The position numbers and the translations under genes are program-made. Shown one piece after another: positions 1 through 12,900 of a stretch of 64,000 bases of DNA. Numbering within the stretch: position 1 is the stretch's first letter; the number at the start of each line of letters is the position of its first letter. The stretch is from contig FN648069.1 of the NCBI GenBank assembly GCA_000310025.1, positions 412,960 to 476,959 on the forward strand. The letters are read 5' to 3'. Source of the DNA: Ectocarpus siliculosus. Lineage: Eukaryota; Sar; Phaeophyceae; Ectocarpales; Ectocarpaceae. The notes beneath the pieces were generated by a model. That model was not told where the DNA came from. It ran no database searches and was given only the letters and a program-made list of their open reading frames with translations.

Positions 1-344
1 CCACGTTGTGTTAAAATGGTCAAGCTTCCTCGAGGCAGTTACACAGTGCTTACAACTGTCTCTGGAAGTGAAAGCACCAGAAAATAAATTAAGTCATACG
101 TAGCTGTCATCCGTACGCAAGGAAGTAAGCACAAGATGCCGAACACCCTTAGCAGGATGCAGCTCACCCTTCATGCGACTCGCCAAATACCTCACGGCGC
201 TTCGCGCTTGGTGATGTGAGAGCCTGGTCCGGTGAGAACCCGGCGTGCTCCGTCCCGGCTTTGTAGGGATGCGAGGTCAATGGTCAAACGACTACGGCAT
301 GCACGACTATGAGTACACACACCCCCCCCCCCCCGTCTGGGCAG

Positions 345-557
345 GTGGCCCACAGTACCGGCTTGTGGATGCTGCGATGGCGCTCCGCCAACGCGGCTGA
401 AGAGTGGTTCACGCGCGGACAGAAGCTCGTAAACACGATCGTGAAGGACAAGTACCGTACGCTGCTCGCCCTGAACCCGGGACACATGCGGCGGCTCCTT
501 GGCTGTGTGGAGCGCAGCACCACTAAGCTCTTGGAGTGTACGGAGCGGGGCGTGTAG
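345..557 (+). CDS. 3'-terminal exon of a gene entering from the left
   Basis: An open exon of 70 codons plus a TAG stop follows a strong acceptor, a run of 14 C then GTCTGGGCAG at 335-344. It opens with VAHSTGLWMLRW and includes WFTRGQKLVNTIVKDKYR. The composition is protein-like (amphipathic, basic, no low complexity) and the frame has no upstream start of its own, so I read it as the last exon of a gene whose other exons lie left of position 1. I do not recognise the family. Just upstream (about 268-320) lies a degenerate copy of the repeat found before three UTP20 exons, which also argues that 1-344 is intron. An isolated open frame is the alternative. Confidence 0.45.
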   Translation: MAHSTGLWMLRWRSANAAEEWFTRGQKLVNTIVKDKYRTLLALNPGHMRRLLGCVERSTTKLLECTERGV

Positions 558-2387
558 TTGTCGATGTCATTTCTGTGCAAGGGGGGAAGCGTTATTGACC
601 GTTCCGCCCTGTAGTCAATCCTAGAAAATGGTCGGCTTCGCGAGAGGGGCTTACGTCATGCACGCGGTATCTAGGGCGTAGGGACGTTGCCGATTGGCGT
701 GTTCTATTCGTGCTGTTTCTCTGTTGTTGGAATTATTTGTTATTGTTGGGTAGTGGGAAAAACTTGTTGGTCAGGTACGTTTTTCGTGGCTTAAACGCGT
801 AACGAAAGTGTGCATCGTCATGTATCAAGATGCGAAGACGAGTATACCAGACGTGGCAGGAAAAAGAGGGGTGGAACGGCGAAAAATATGGTACCCATGC
901 CTCAAGCTAGCTTGGGGTAAGGTTTTCCTCGTGACTGGGATAGCGTTTTGCTTTGTACGAAAGTGTCGTGTAGGTGTTTTCTTCTTGTGTACCAGTAGTC
1001 GTTTTTTTGGCATTGTGGATGACGCTGAAGGTTAAGAGTCGTGATATGCACGCAGCAACGACCAACACTGCCGTGCAAGGCTCTTGGCCGCATGTGGGGC
1101 TGGAAACACCCAAAGGTTGATCACGGCTTCAATTCGGGCATTCTTTGGTCTCAGAAGCCTTTAGATGATGTCATTGGGACAGATAGATGCATTGCGGATT
1201 CTGGACATTATTTTATTTTGACTCTCGAGTGACGACGAAGCTTGCAACGCAAACCGCGGAAGCGCAATGCAAGAGCTTGGTTTCCCGAGCACTCTGCTGT
1301 TTTTTGTTAGAATTGATTCCAATGATGATGGTGTTGTTGCTAGCGCAGTTGCTACCCGGGGTGTCTGTGTACTTGGACCACGGCCGCACATTGGCCCTCT
1401 TCCAAATCTTGCAGCTACGGTGATTCGGGGTCCGTAGACAAAGCAGCCAGCGCCGTTTCCCTCTACTCTTCTGTTGTCATGTGTTATGTTTTCTGTACCT
1501 GGTTGCTTGTGTTTCGGGCGCCTGTGGCTGTAAGCTCCCAGCGGCACGCAAGTCATCGTATCCGAATAACATATTGCTTTCTTTGCTTCACCTCACCAAC
1601 TTTATATGGATGGCCATCCATCTGGTAAGCGGGGACGACCAAACCGAGGAGGCACTATGTTCGCAATCAACGTACTTGTTGAAGTTCGAATCGTGTGCCG
1701 CAGCACCCTTGACTTCTGAGGAGAAACACGGCAGGGGCTACAGGCCTGTTGCTACTTACATACACCAATCTCCGACAACAACGTTCAGGGCCCCGACGTA
1801 CTTGTAGTGAGGAAAATCTCTCGCAGCGATCTTTGTACTTGTCGTAAACCACAACAAAGGAGGGGGGGGAGGGGGTGCACTTGGGGCTGCTGTACACCGC
1901 GTGGTCCACCAGGCATGCTTTATTCTTGAATGTCTTGGAGCAAGAACAGTAAAAGAGCTGCGACATCGTTGGAGGCCGTTGGTATGTGATCTTCTGGAAG
2001 AATGAACGACTTTTAGACTATACTCCTATCTTTGTTGTGGTCCGGTTCTAGCCTCCTTGATGGAACCACCTCATCGTTCGTGTTGGTGGTTCTACCGAAA
2101 GATCCTTTGCCCATTTTTTCACACGAGGGGGGCCACCGCGTGACAACAATCGGCATCCGTCTCAAGTTCAACCATGTCCGACATCATCCACCGAGGAATT
2201 CGTCGGCAAGCACATCCTCTCAGAAAGACCTCATTTCCAGGCGGTAGCTCCCAGATGGTGCGGCGGAATTTGAAGTGACGGTTTCAGCCAATCTCGCCGC
2301 GTGACGTTGTTGATTGAGCCGCACATCCGCACATACATACAGCAGTAACCAGTGTCGTAACCACACTTCACCTCTCATCTCTCCATC
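558..2387. other. Intergenic, no gene recognised
   Basis: Open frames here are short, start in several frames at once and show no family motif, splice partner or codon character I can support. There are T-rich tracts near 730-800 and 990-1010 that could be 3' flanking sequence of the upstream gene. No tRNA-like cloverleaf or long repeat was seen. Confidence 0.4.
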
Positions 2388-3580
2388 ATGATCGCCCCCG
2401 GTGTGGCATGGTACATGGCGCAGCGCAACGAGCCCTTTCAAGGTGGCAGTCAGGACCGCGAACTGCCCCATGGTAGGGTCGAGCGGGCGTGTGCGAAGCT
2501 CGATCTGCACGAGCTACGACAGTGTGATCCATCTGCTATCAATGTTACACACTTACTTGAGGTTTGTCGCGATGATGATGGGGCACAAATCACTTAGGAT
2601 TATGCGGTACATGGTAAAGGAGGTCGGGATCTGTCCTTCTGATGCTCTTGATGTAGCTTGCGGTAAACGAAACGCGGAGGGATTGATCGCGCTAGGGGCG
2701 GACGCAGGACATTTCACATTCTTCAATAGCGACTCCTTTCGTGAAGAGGGTCGTAGTGGTACTAGTCGACTTGGACGTTTATACGGGTTCGAGTGCGCCT
2801 CCAACTTTAGTCACTCAGAGAACCTCTTCTGTGCCTTGGGTGTGCGTATTCTCGCGGGTGCTGTGCTACCTGTGCATGTCGAGATATGGTTTAACACCAT
2901 GGCACTTACCCATGACCTTCCCTTTAGTTCTTGTAGCACGCTCATTCATCGAAAAGCTTCTGGGGCAGCCGTGCTATTGGACGGATGATGACTGGAGTCA
3001 CATCGCACGCTGTCACAACACATTTGAGGAGCAGGGGATGCTTGGCGTGGTGAAGGTGCAATTTCCTATGATACCTGATGCGCACTTGGTGCAGAAGTAC
3101 GTAGACGTGGTCATGCGTGCGGTACGAAGACACAGGTACCTTAGCGACCGCCCTTCAGTGAACTATGGGGAAGAGTTCCCAGAGGTTTTCGGGAAATTCT
3201 CGAAATTTCTCGCGAGGTACAGGATTTACAAGAAGACGTTGCCTGTCAAGATTTACGTGCAACGCGTACTAGCATTCGACGACCAAGTGGGGGTTTCCGG
3301 CCAGAAATTGTTGGGTGCGGGTTTGTGTGAAGACGATGTGGAAGCATTCAACAGGCGCATGGACCACAAGAAATCTTTCTTGTTGCACGCGGGCCTGCCG
3401 TGTCATGAGCTTGAGAACTGCGTGATCGGGGAGGAAGCGAAGACGCTTGCGGGAATGCGTGATGATGTGAAGCGCAAGAACTGCGTACGCCAGAAATCCA
3501 AGTCCACCGACTTGTACGCGCTTGTGCAAAGGGTTCTGGAGCAGCGTGATGTCTGCAAGATTGTGATGTATTTTCTTTGA
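2388..3580 (+). pseudogene. Ankyrin-like reading frame broken across three frames
   Basis: Protein-like sequence runs through three successive plus-strand frames. The first starts at ATG 2388 and ends LLEVCRDDDGAQIT at 2597. The second carries an ankyrin-like helix pair, PSDALDVACGKRNAEGLIAL then GADAG, around 2630-2705. The third, about 2940-3580, is a long clean frame with CYWTDDDWSHIARC and a basic C-terminus ending in TGA at 3578-3580. I saw no convincing donor/acceptor pairs joining the frames, so frameshift decay is my first reading; an intron-containing gene with poor splice sites is the alternative. Ankyrin proteins are abundant in brown algae and in their integrated phycodnaviruses, but nothing here specifically indicates a viral origin. 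Confidence 0.35.
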
Positions 3581-3835
3581 TTCATTTTGTTAGAAATATT
3601 AGGATCAACTGATAAAGACTGCTGTTATAGGTATTATCTTGAATACAACACAGTAAACGATGTCATATACATCATGAGCGATTTCAGTAGCACAAAACAT
3701 ACCGGTTTCTGTATACGTGACAGGGCACACAAAACGCCCTAAAATCGGCTCTTACGGAAGTAACTTCAACTTGAAGAAACAATATTTCAGGAAAGTATCT
3801 AGAACGATCCACTGATGGATGCGGTAGGTTCAGTA

Positions 3836-4016
3836 ACGGTTCTAGCAATGTTTCCTAGATTGGGCGTACTTTGCTAGAACGGTTCTCAGGAACGTTCTCA
3901 GGAAAAGGCCAGAGCAAGATCAGAAAGGTTCCCGGAACGTTGCCGGAACAGTACTTTTGGTCTTATAGAACGGTATTTGGTTCCCGGAACGTTTCCGGAA
4001 CGTTTCCGGACTGGTA
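3836..4016. repeat. TTCCGGAAC-type degenerate repeat cluster
   Basis: The core GGTTCCCGGAACGTT and its variant GTTTCCGGAACG recur at least four times. Looser forms (GGTTCTCAGGAACG, GCTAGAACGGTTCT) precede them. Each core is an inverted repeat around CCGG. No gene overlaps. Confidence 0.6.
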
Positions 4017-4792
4017 CTGAGGTTCTTCGTAGTTTCGTCGGTAATCGACAAAAAAGACTGGCCAGACAGAGCGCACGCCCCCCACGGGAGCTCACTCTGT
4101 TTCCTGCCCAGCTCAACAATAAAACAAAATTGTACAACATATTTTTCTCATTTCTCTTTGAACCAAATACCTCATTTGGTTGTAGACTCACGTCTACAGT
4201 GCACCTCCGGACACCTGTCAACAAGGTGTGGCACACGCTCCTGTTACGCTGCTTGCTCACTGCTGCAACACCCTTGGCACAGGTCACTTGGACAGATAGA
4301 CTGCTGACTTGCGTCATCAGCCTATTATGTTGTTTTCAGTGAGGACCGCTTTTCAGCAGATCTGAAGTTCGCTGAAAAGAACACAACGAGCAATCTAGCA
4401 TAACCAAACCACCAGGGAACTGTTCTTGACTACACAGTCTTAGCAGGCCCTAAGCCTTTGATTCCCAACACATTTGGGGACGCGTAGAATAATGGCGTAT
4501 GAGTGACACGTTGTTTGGAGAAACCTGGCTAAGATATATTTTTTCTACCCCTTGATACTTGAACGAACTACCAATCAAAGACACTTTGGAAGGCCTGCCA
4601 TCTCCGGGCAAGACCCTCCCTGATTCATCCGGTGCGATCAATCACCGCGTCCGAGACCGTGGAGGCTACGTTACGACCCTCGCACGGGACTGCGGCAGGG
4701 GCTTCATTCAGGCCTGTTGTTTCTCCTTGTTGCTTCTCGAACAACCATTCGTGGTCTACCACCGGAAATTACATCTCCCTGTCAATGAATCA

Positions 4793-4967
4793 CGGCCATT
4801 TCGAATCCTTCGGTAGGCTTCTATCAGGGGCCATTTCGAACCCTCCGGTAGGATTCTATCAGGGGCCAATTCGAACCCTCCGGTAGGCTTCTATCAGAGG
4901 TCATTTCCAACCCTTCGGTAGGCTTCTACTTGAATCAGAGGCCATGTCGAACTCTTTGTTAGGCTTC
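4793..4967. repeat. Minisatellite, unit about 40 bp, 4-5 copies
   Basis: Successive units read GGCCATTTCGAACCCTCCGG then TAGGCTTCTATCAGG, with point differences (Rcc/Rtc, CCT/CTT). The last copy carries an insertion, CTTCTACTTGAATCAG. Intergenic. Confidence 0.8.
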
Positions 4968-7900
4968 CATCCTGGACAAAGTGCCCAAAGGCAGAGGGCA
5001 AGGGTCAGGTTCACTACGCTGGCTACGACTATCCCTTCACTCTTTTGGTTATTTGTGCAATCTAAAACCCTTACACTATTCCTTCCAACGCTGCAACGCG
5101 GAATCCCGTTCGAGTCTGGCCGACTATGCATGCCACACACCCTTTTTCTCCGCTTTGGGTGGCTGTTCAGAGGAGACCCCTTCACTTGGGGCACAATCTC
5201 CCCAACGTCTGTCCAGGAAGATTTGATTCCCTCAACACACACTGGCGTCGACGACGGGATATTCTATGTTTTAGCATTTCTGCCGCCAAGAAGGCTTGTT
5301 GCGAATTGTATCGAGGGGCGTCTTCTATCTCGCGTCGTCCCTCCATCTCCACCTCGATACCACGCCAGAGGCAGAGTAGGCGAACAGAGAACCCTCCGCC
5401 TCCGTCAGTCTCGCGAGAGAACCGGGCGTGCTCAGGCTGGAAATTAGGAAACGAAACACGAGGCAGACAGACACATCAAACCGTATGATAATCTCAGCAG
5501 TTGGACAGTTTTAAGTGGTCCAGGGTATGATACGCGGGGGGTGTAGTCTACGATTTGCATGGACGTGAATTATATTGGTTTTTGTCTCGATGGAGAACCG
5601 AGCGTCCTCAGGCTGGAAGATGAGGGAACGAAGTGAGAGACAGGTGGAGGAACCTAGTACCAGCAGCAGCAGTGTACTAGTTGTCCGTCGTCCAAGGTAA
5701 CATGAAGCGGGGAAAGCGTGCACTATGAGGTACATGAGGGTGGCTTGCTTTGACAGGAACGAAGACAAACCGTGTGCGAGCAGATACAGCTGGGGTGTTC
5801 TTGGCCAGTTGTTACCGCTGACCTTTCAGTGTACAGGCTGAAACAGACTCAAGCAAGTCCAGTATCCAGCAGTTTTATTCTCACCAACAACAATATTCAA
5901 GACTTCAACACATCCCTTCGATTGGGGCATTGTCTCCAGCGGTATATATCTAGTTTTTCGGCGATATAGTAGTGTGAGGACACAGGCTTCCGTTAGAAAC
6001 CGGAGCCGGTGCCATTGCAGTATTCTCCCACAGCCAAGGGCGGCTCCTTCCTTTCGTGAGATGTAACGAAGAGAGGGGTAGAGAAAGAGTGGCCTCCAGA
6101 GGGCAGGAGAAGGAGAGTCGAAGACTCTCCGTCTCTATCCTCGGCAAGCGGCCAAGTACTTCGGAATAGACCGATCTCAAAGGTGTATTACTTGTCACTT
6201 CTCCCGATGGCAAGTTACTCCAATGGCTCGTATGTTCCTATACTTTATACTTGCCCAAATGGTTGGTTATATTTCCCACAGGCGTCCTCCACAAGTGTGT
6301 TTTGTTCTAAAAATCAGCGCTTAAACCGGGCGACAGGAGCGCCAGTCTTGCGTGCGAACAAAACGGCCATGAGGCAGTAGACGTGAACGAAAACAAGAGA
6401 GCAAAGGGGTAGAAGTAGAAGCAAACAACAGACGTAGTCTAAGCCGCAACTTGTAGAGACAGGAGCTACAGGTACCGCTCACACTATTATAGAGAACATA
6501 TAGTTTTGCCGAGGCTGGGATTCTTAAATCCTCTTGTGGGCTACAAAAGGCCGCTATACAGGTGTTAGCGTAGGGGTTCTCCACCGGGCTCACAAATGGT
6601 TCTCAACTTCTCATGTTCTGTTAACGTTGAGTCGGTAAGCGCGGGCGCTGTCTGTACATGGCATGGTCGATACTCCGGGTGGTGTAGAAAGGTATTCCGA
6701 GGTTGAGGCTCGCCAGTAAAGCCGTACAGGGAAGGTGGCTTGGGTGCTGGCTGAGCGATACTGAGCAAACCAGCTGGAGGTCACGTTATCATTTGACACA
6801 ATACACGCCCTATTTGTGTAGTACAGAGTCGATTACTTCGTAAGACTGTAAATTAGACTTGAAGTTCTTCTTTTTAGTTCGTTGAGGTTCGCTGGGCTAT
6901 TTGGGTCAAAAACACGTCAGCTGTATGAGCTGTTCGAGCTTGAGAAACGTCATTTACGGGAGCTGGCAATCAGCCGTGGGTAGTCCTGCTGCCTGGATTT
7001 GTATCCATCTTGCACCACCCTTGATGGCACTGTGCCTCTCGTGAGCCCACTTCGGAGGGATCACTTGCAAGCGTTACGTATCGTTAACCCAGAGGACCAT
7101 CTCACCGATAAAGCCGGCGGCCATCGAAGGCCCGGTGTGCCCATATATATCCTGTGTCGTATCCTGCGTCCAGAAAGGCACAAAAGAATCACAGAGAGGG
7201 GAGAGAAGCAAGGACGTACGAGCACCAACGCGCGACCGAACAATGAGCAAGTGACTACTCACGCGAAAGAGGACATGACGAGTCTACGGCCATTGCCTAA
7301 TCCCCCACAGAGAGAACATTACAAATGCGGTTACTGCCTAATCCCCCACCTATTTAGAGGATATGACAAATGTACACGGTCCTCGCCTATTCCCCCACCT
7401 AGGAATAGCGTCCTGCCCACGAAGGTGGCACACGTACACAATGCCCCCGCGTCGAGATCTTCACCGCTGTCGTCGTCGTCGTCGTCGTCGCCGTTACGGC
7501 TGCTGCTGGTCGCGGGCGGCTTGCCGCCGCCTAGACCTCCGCCGTGCCTGATACAGCAGTTAGTAGTGTCCAACCAGAGGGCGCGTTAGATTTCCCTGGC
7601 ATGGTTCATGTGCCATATCGTACTAACACGAGACGGCATGCAGACATAGAAGGAGCGGTAGGACGGTGGTGCACACACAACAACGGGCTCAGGCAAGGCC
7701 TGTGGGAAAAAACAACGGCAACGAAAATACAACAATACCGTGCTATCGCTACTGCTGGTCTCTCTGCCCCAATACACCACCGTCGTGATGCACTCTCTGT
7801 ATTAATGGCAGCATCCGTACCCCAAGGGAGACAGAAAAGTGGACCATGCACCCCCCAAAGTCAAGCCAACGTCAACGGCTGTTTCACCTCCACGCCGATC

Positions 7901-8282
7901 GTTCTGCTCGGTATCGGGCATTTTACCCACCCACATCCAACGTCGTGCCGATCGATAAGCCTGACACCCGTTCTTGCAATCGATCGAACAAGCGGCGTGC
8001 GCAATAGGGGGGACCCAAACAACAAGTGGGAAACCTCCACCCAACCATTCAATGACACATTATTTTGTTAGTACGTATGATACTCCAGGGGTACCCGCAA
8101 AACGTTTGCTTCCATGTCTAGGTACCCATTTTTTTTTACTATAGAGAATTTCGAGGGGGGGAGGGGGGGGGGGAGAGAGCCGGCAGTCTAATTCCTATAC
8201 AAAACATAGGGGGTCCACGGGCGCGATACCTTCTCTACCCTTCTCTTCTCATTGCCCAACCCCTCTCCTGGTAAAATGGCAC

Positions 8283-9927
8283 CTACATGCTATCGTGCCG
8301 CGGTGCCGTCTCTCTCGCCGGCCACAGCCATCGGTAACGAGAAACGCTCACCCACTCCGCCTCCAGAGCACCGCCGTCACCGCCGCCGCCATGACCACCA
8401 CCACCACCACCACCACCACCACCACCACCAACTGGCCTCGATTTCACTCCCGCCGCGGGAAACTGTCCGAACGACGTCGCCCTAGCGGCGCTGAGGATGC
8501 GGCAGAGGCGCGGCGCGCGGTGGGTAATTCCACGCCCTCCCGCGTAGACGTAACCTTCGTCGTCGCTGTCGATGCTGCTGCTGTCGGAATCTGCGGTCCA
8601 GGACTCCATCCGCGATAGGGCCACCGACCCGATCGAGGCCCCGGCTACTAGATGCTGAAGCCTGCCGAGACCTGGTGAAAGCAGCAGTTTTTCACGGGAG
8701 AAATATTTGATCTATCCAGCTGCTAGATACCTGGTACAGGCAGTCGGCCGCTACACGTTGAAGCTTGCCGAGTCCGGGTAAAAACAGCACGTTATCATGG
8801 GGAGATGTATTTTTTCTATAGAGGTGTCGAAGCCTGGTCACAGGCCGTTGGCCACAGGATGCAGAAGTATCAATTTCGGTCGCGAAGCTCAAACGCTGTC
8901 CCGCCAGGCGGGTCGGGCGTGTAACTCACGAGCCAGTTTTTCGCTGTGATGACAACAAAAAAACTTGACTCGTGAGAGTCGCGGACGATCTGATCTCACC
9001 TGTGGCCACTCGCGCACACCCGGGCTTCTCGGCAACGCCAGGGGACGGCGAGGTATCCACATCGACAACCGAGATGTGAGCTCCTTTGGACACCGCTAGC
9101 AGCGGTGGATCGTCACTACCACCATCACGGTGGCCGTTGTTTCCCTGATGTCCAGCCGTTGTATCACTGAGCGACGCCGCGTGGGAAGGTGGCCCATCGA
9201 ACAGCGCATCTACCGTAGGGAGTTCCGAGGAGGAGAAGGCTAAACACCTGTTGATTGGACAAACAGGTACATTCCGGGGCAGAACACGAAGATGAGACGT
9301 TTCTTGGGCGGGATCCAAGCGTGGCGCTATTGGCGGGCAGTTTTGGTCGGAACTATTTATGAAACAGTAGTTACAACACCCCGGGAGCGTGAGGATGTGA
9401 ATCGCGTGTGGGATCATTGTAAGGGTTATATGCCGCGCAGTTCGGTCGGGGCTTGTGACGAAACACACAATGCGAAACGTGAGGTGTATGGTTGACCAGG
9501 ATCCAAGTGTGGGGATGTTTGTAAATAGGGAGTTCGGTTGGAACTTGTGATGAAACAGGTACACGTGAGAAAGTGAGGACGGGTATCGTTGTGGGGGATC
9601 TCGGTTAGGGGCATTTACGGGCACCACAGTCGGACCTTTTGAGGAAACACGTGTACGCCAAGAACGTGAGGGCGTGTTTCGTGGGCGGGATCTACGTTAG
9701 GGGCATTGGCGAGCAGTTTCGGCCGGACGTTTTGCCGTAATAAAGAGTTAGAAAAAACAGGCCACGTGCACCAAGACGCTATCGATACGGACGCATACGG
9801 GGGCGGGCAACCATGGAGTAAATGAAAGGACAGTGTAGGTGTCTTTCCGTGAGAATGTGTTCGTTTGTGTTGCGTTTGTGTGGCTTCCCAACTCTTGAGC
9901 AGCAACGGTCGGCGACATCGACGGAGT

Positions 9928-9978
<51 letters not shown>

Positions 9979-12900
9979 AGAGAAGGAAAGATACATCAAT
10001 CTGAGAGAGAGCTATACATACATACACCAAATCTCCGACTACAACAAGTCAGGGCCCCGATATAGCGAGAATCTTCTGGCAAGGATTTTGCGACTAAACG
10101 AGACCCTACACATTCCCCACTCCGTCAAGAGGGAGGGGACTGGTGAACCCTTCTCGCGTTAAAAATCGAAGGCAAGCACCACAGGGTGGCGGGGGGGTGG
10201 GGGGGTGGGGAATTGACCAAAAAAATCCGACGGTTGCTCCGGCGTGGCCACAACCCCGACTGATGCGTCAATTATAACGAAAGGTACGTTGACCAGTGCC
10301 GCAGATGAGCCTGACGTATTTTCATTGGTGAGCCGGTTAGCGTGGTCGATGCAAACTGTGAAAGACAAATACACAGACACACATACACCAGCTGACTGTA
10401 TTACGTATTTAGCCGCACTGAGACTGATGTATTGTCGTCCGGTAGCGCGGTCGATACTATTAACGAAGACAAACACACACGCCTTTAATCCGGAGAATAG
10501 CTTAGCCTCCCCCATGACGCCCCCTCACGGGGTACAAGTCCATGGCATTCGGAAGCGTTTTGTTTTTCAACTACACTGAGACTGGGGTCTTTTCATTGGT
10601 CAGCCGGTTAGCGCGGTCGATGCAAACAACAAATAAACACACACACACACACACACACACAAGATCACACCTGCTGACGTTTTCGCGCTTGTAGCCGCGC
10701 TGAGACTGGCGTCTTTTCATTGGTCAGCCGGTTAGCGCGGTCGACGCTAACATTAAAGACACACACACATAGACACCAGATCACAACTGTCGACTATTTT
10801 TCTTGTGGGCGGACACTTTTTTTTATTTGTTGGCCTCGCTGAGTCTGACGTACTGTCATGGGTCAGCCGGTTAGCGTGGTTGCAGCAAATAACAAAAATA
10901 CATACGCGCGAAACAGACACAAGATGATCGCACCTGCCGATCGCCACGAGGCGGTACGGGTGGCAGAAGCCGCCGTAGCGGAAGACGGGGTCGAGGGCGT
11001 CGCCCTCTGCGGACACCGACCACACCACGACGCTGCCGTCTAACGCGCCGCTCGCGAGTCGCTTGCCGCCGCCCGTCCACGTCAACACCTGTTGTTGTTG
11101 TTGTTGTTGTTGCTGTCGTTGTTGTTGTTGATGTTGTTGATACTTTTGTTGTTCATGCGTCAGGCGTTTCGACAAATGTCACCGTCAAAAGGTGAGGGAC
11201 GGAGCAGCGGATGTTCAACCACATCGTTGCCTCTTCCTCTGCGTAGCATCACTTTCCAATCTTGACCTTCGGTTGCAACGCCCATTAAGAATTCCCTCAT
11301 ATTTGTCCCTCTTCGCGTGTTTTCTGGTATTCATAGAAACAACTATACTTGCTCCATCGATAGTTGAGGATAAACCCAGGAATTAATTCGCCATGGATTC
11401 AGAGTGTTCTACGACGACGGCTGCTTGCGGACCTTCTGTAAGTGTGGAATGACAGTTCAAAGGGGTTCGGAACGTCGACACCGCCCGACGGCTTGTGACG
11501 CCACACGTTGAACATCTTGTTTGGCAACACTTCCAAACAACTTCTCAATGACCGATGGCTGCTCTGCGTTCTGGAGGTGCGCATGGCGCATGGAACACGC
11601 AACACCTCAAAATCCTCCCTGCCGGTGGTGTCCATGCGCGTGGTTGACAGTCCCGCCGGGAGTTCGGAATCACGCGCTCGCGGAAGCGGGTTTTTCCTAC
11701 AGGTTAGGTGACATCAGGTACCATAACCCCTGAACCATAAAAGGATCAGTTACTCCACGACGAAGGATGTACAAACCAAACGATACATACGTCAACGGAA
11801 AGCTCTCGACGAGACGGTCCCAACGCCGCCATTTTCGGCACCGCCATCTATGTGCCTCTTACAAAAATCGAGCTACGAAAGTCGGTCCTGGGGGTGTGAT
11901 ATCTTACGTCGCCTACGGTACTCGCCTGAACGCTGTCCGAGTGCCCCTGCATCGTCTGTAGCCTCTGGGAGACAGGAAAAACATCCCACACCGCTATCAT
12001 TCCAAGAGAATCGGCACTCACAAGCCTTCATGCGTGTTGGCGATGGGAGGGGGGGGGGGGGCGTAACGTTTAAAGGGGGGGGGGGGGGGGGGGGGGNNNN
12101 NNNNNNNNNNNNNNNNNNNNNNNNNNNNNNNNNNNNNNNNNNNNNNNNNNNNNNNNNNNNNNNNNNNNNNNNNNNNNNNNNNNNNNNNNNNNNNNNNNNN
12201 NNNNNNNNNNNNNNNNNNNNNNNNNNNNNNNNNNNNNNNNNNNNNNNNNTTTGGGGGGGGGGGGGGGGGGGGGGGGGTATGATCAATGGGTGCGGAAGGG
12301 GAACGTGGGCAAACAATAAACAAAACCGTTCAGCCGGAGATACTTGAAAACCAACAGCGCCTGTGTTTCATCACGTAAGCAGGCGGGATGAAAGGCTCCC
12401 GTCGCATGTTGGCCAACGTGTCAAGTAGAGCGCGAAACGAATCAGCCGGCAACACTACCCTCTCGCCTCTCACCCCTGCCTAAGAACAGCTCAAGAGCAG
12501 ATTGGCCGACGAGCGTGCTCGGAAACGTCAGGCGCAGAGATGACCCACAAAAAGTAACGGTTCAGCGGCATCTTGTTCCTGCCTCTGCTTGCACCAAAGC
12601 ATAAACTCTGCTGCGTGCGAGCCGAACCATCCCCTAACCCCGCGGAAAACTCGCTAGTGTACGTTTCCTCCGGAACGATTGTGGTCACCACGTCTCTCGT
12701 GTCGGTACCGTCTACCACCGCGCTTGCCGCGTGGTCGTGTTTGCGGCTGGCTCACTACACGCTGGCAACAAAGCACAGGAGGAGGGGGGGGGGGGGGGAC
12801 GCGGGTCTTGGGGGGGGGCTTTGTTCGCACCTTCCAGTCTGGTGAAAAGCTAAGCACCGCACTCCGCTCTCGTGCCCCCGTAGCCGCCTTACCCAGTCGC

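Larger units (their letters stand above)
3581..8282. other. Intergenic, repeats only
   Basis: No supported gene in about 4.7 kb. It holds the CCGG-centred repeat cluster, a 40-bp minisatellite at 4793-4967, and a threefold repeat of GCCTAATCCCCCAC-type units near 7290-7405. A minus-strand acidic stretch with seven consecutive Asp codons (near 7480) could be a lost downstream exon of the WD40 gene, but no splice signals support that. A G-rich tract lies at 8153-8178. Confidence 0.45.

Noticed and set aside
8396-8430. Poly-His from a CAC repeat on the plus strand
   Set aside because: It is the complement of the poly-Gly run in the last WD40 exon.
11399-11635. Minus-strand frame with FNVWRHKPSGGVDVPNPF as a possible WD40 exon
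   Set aside because: No acceptor or donor gives the phases needed between 12831 and 11088, and the sequence does not resemble a WD40 blade.
11850-12347. Open frame spanning the N-gap
   Set aside because: Its length is an artefact of the Ns and poly-G sequence.
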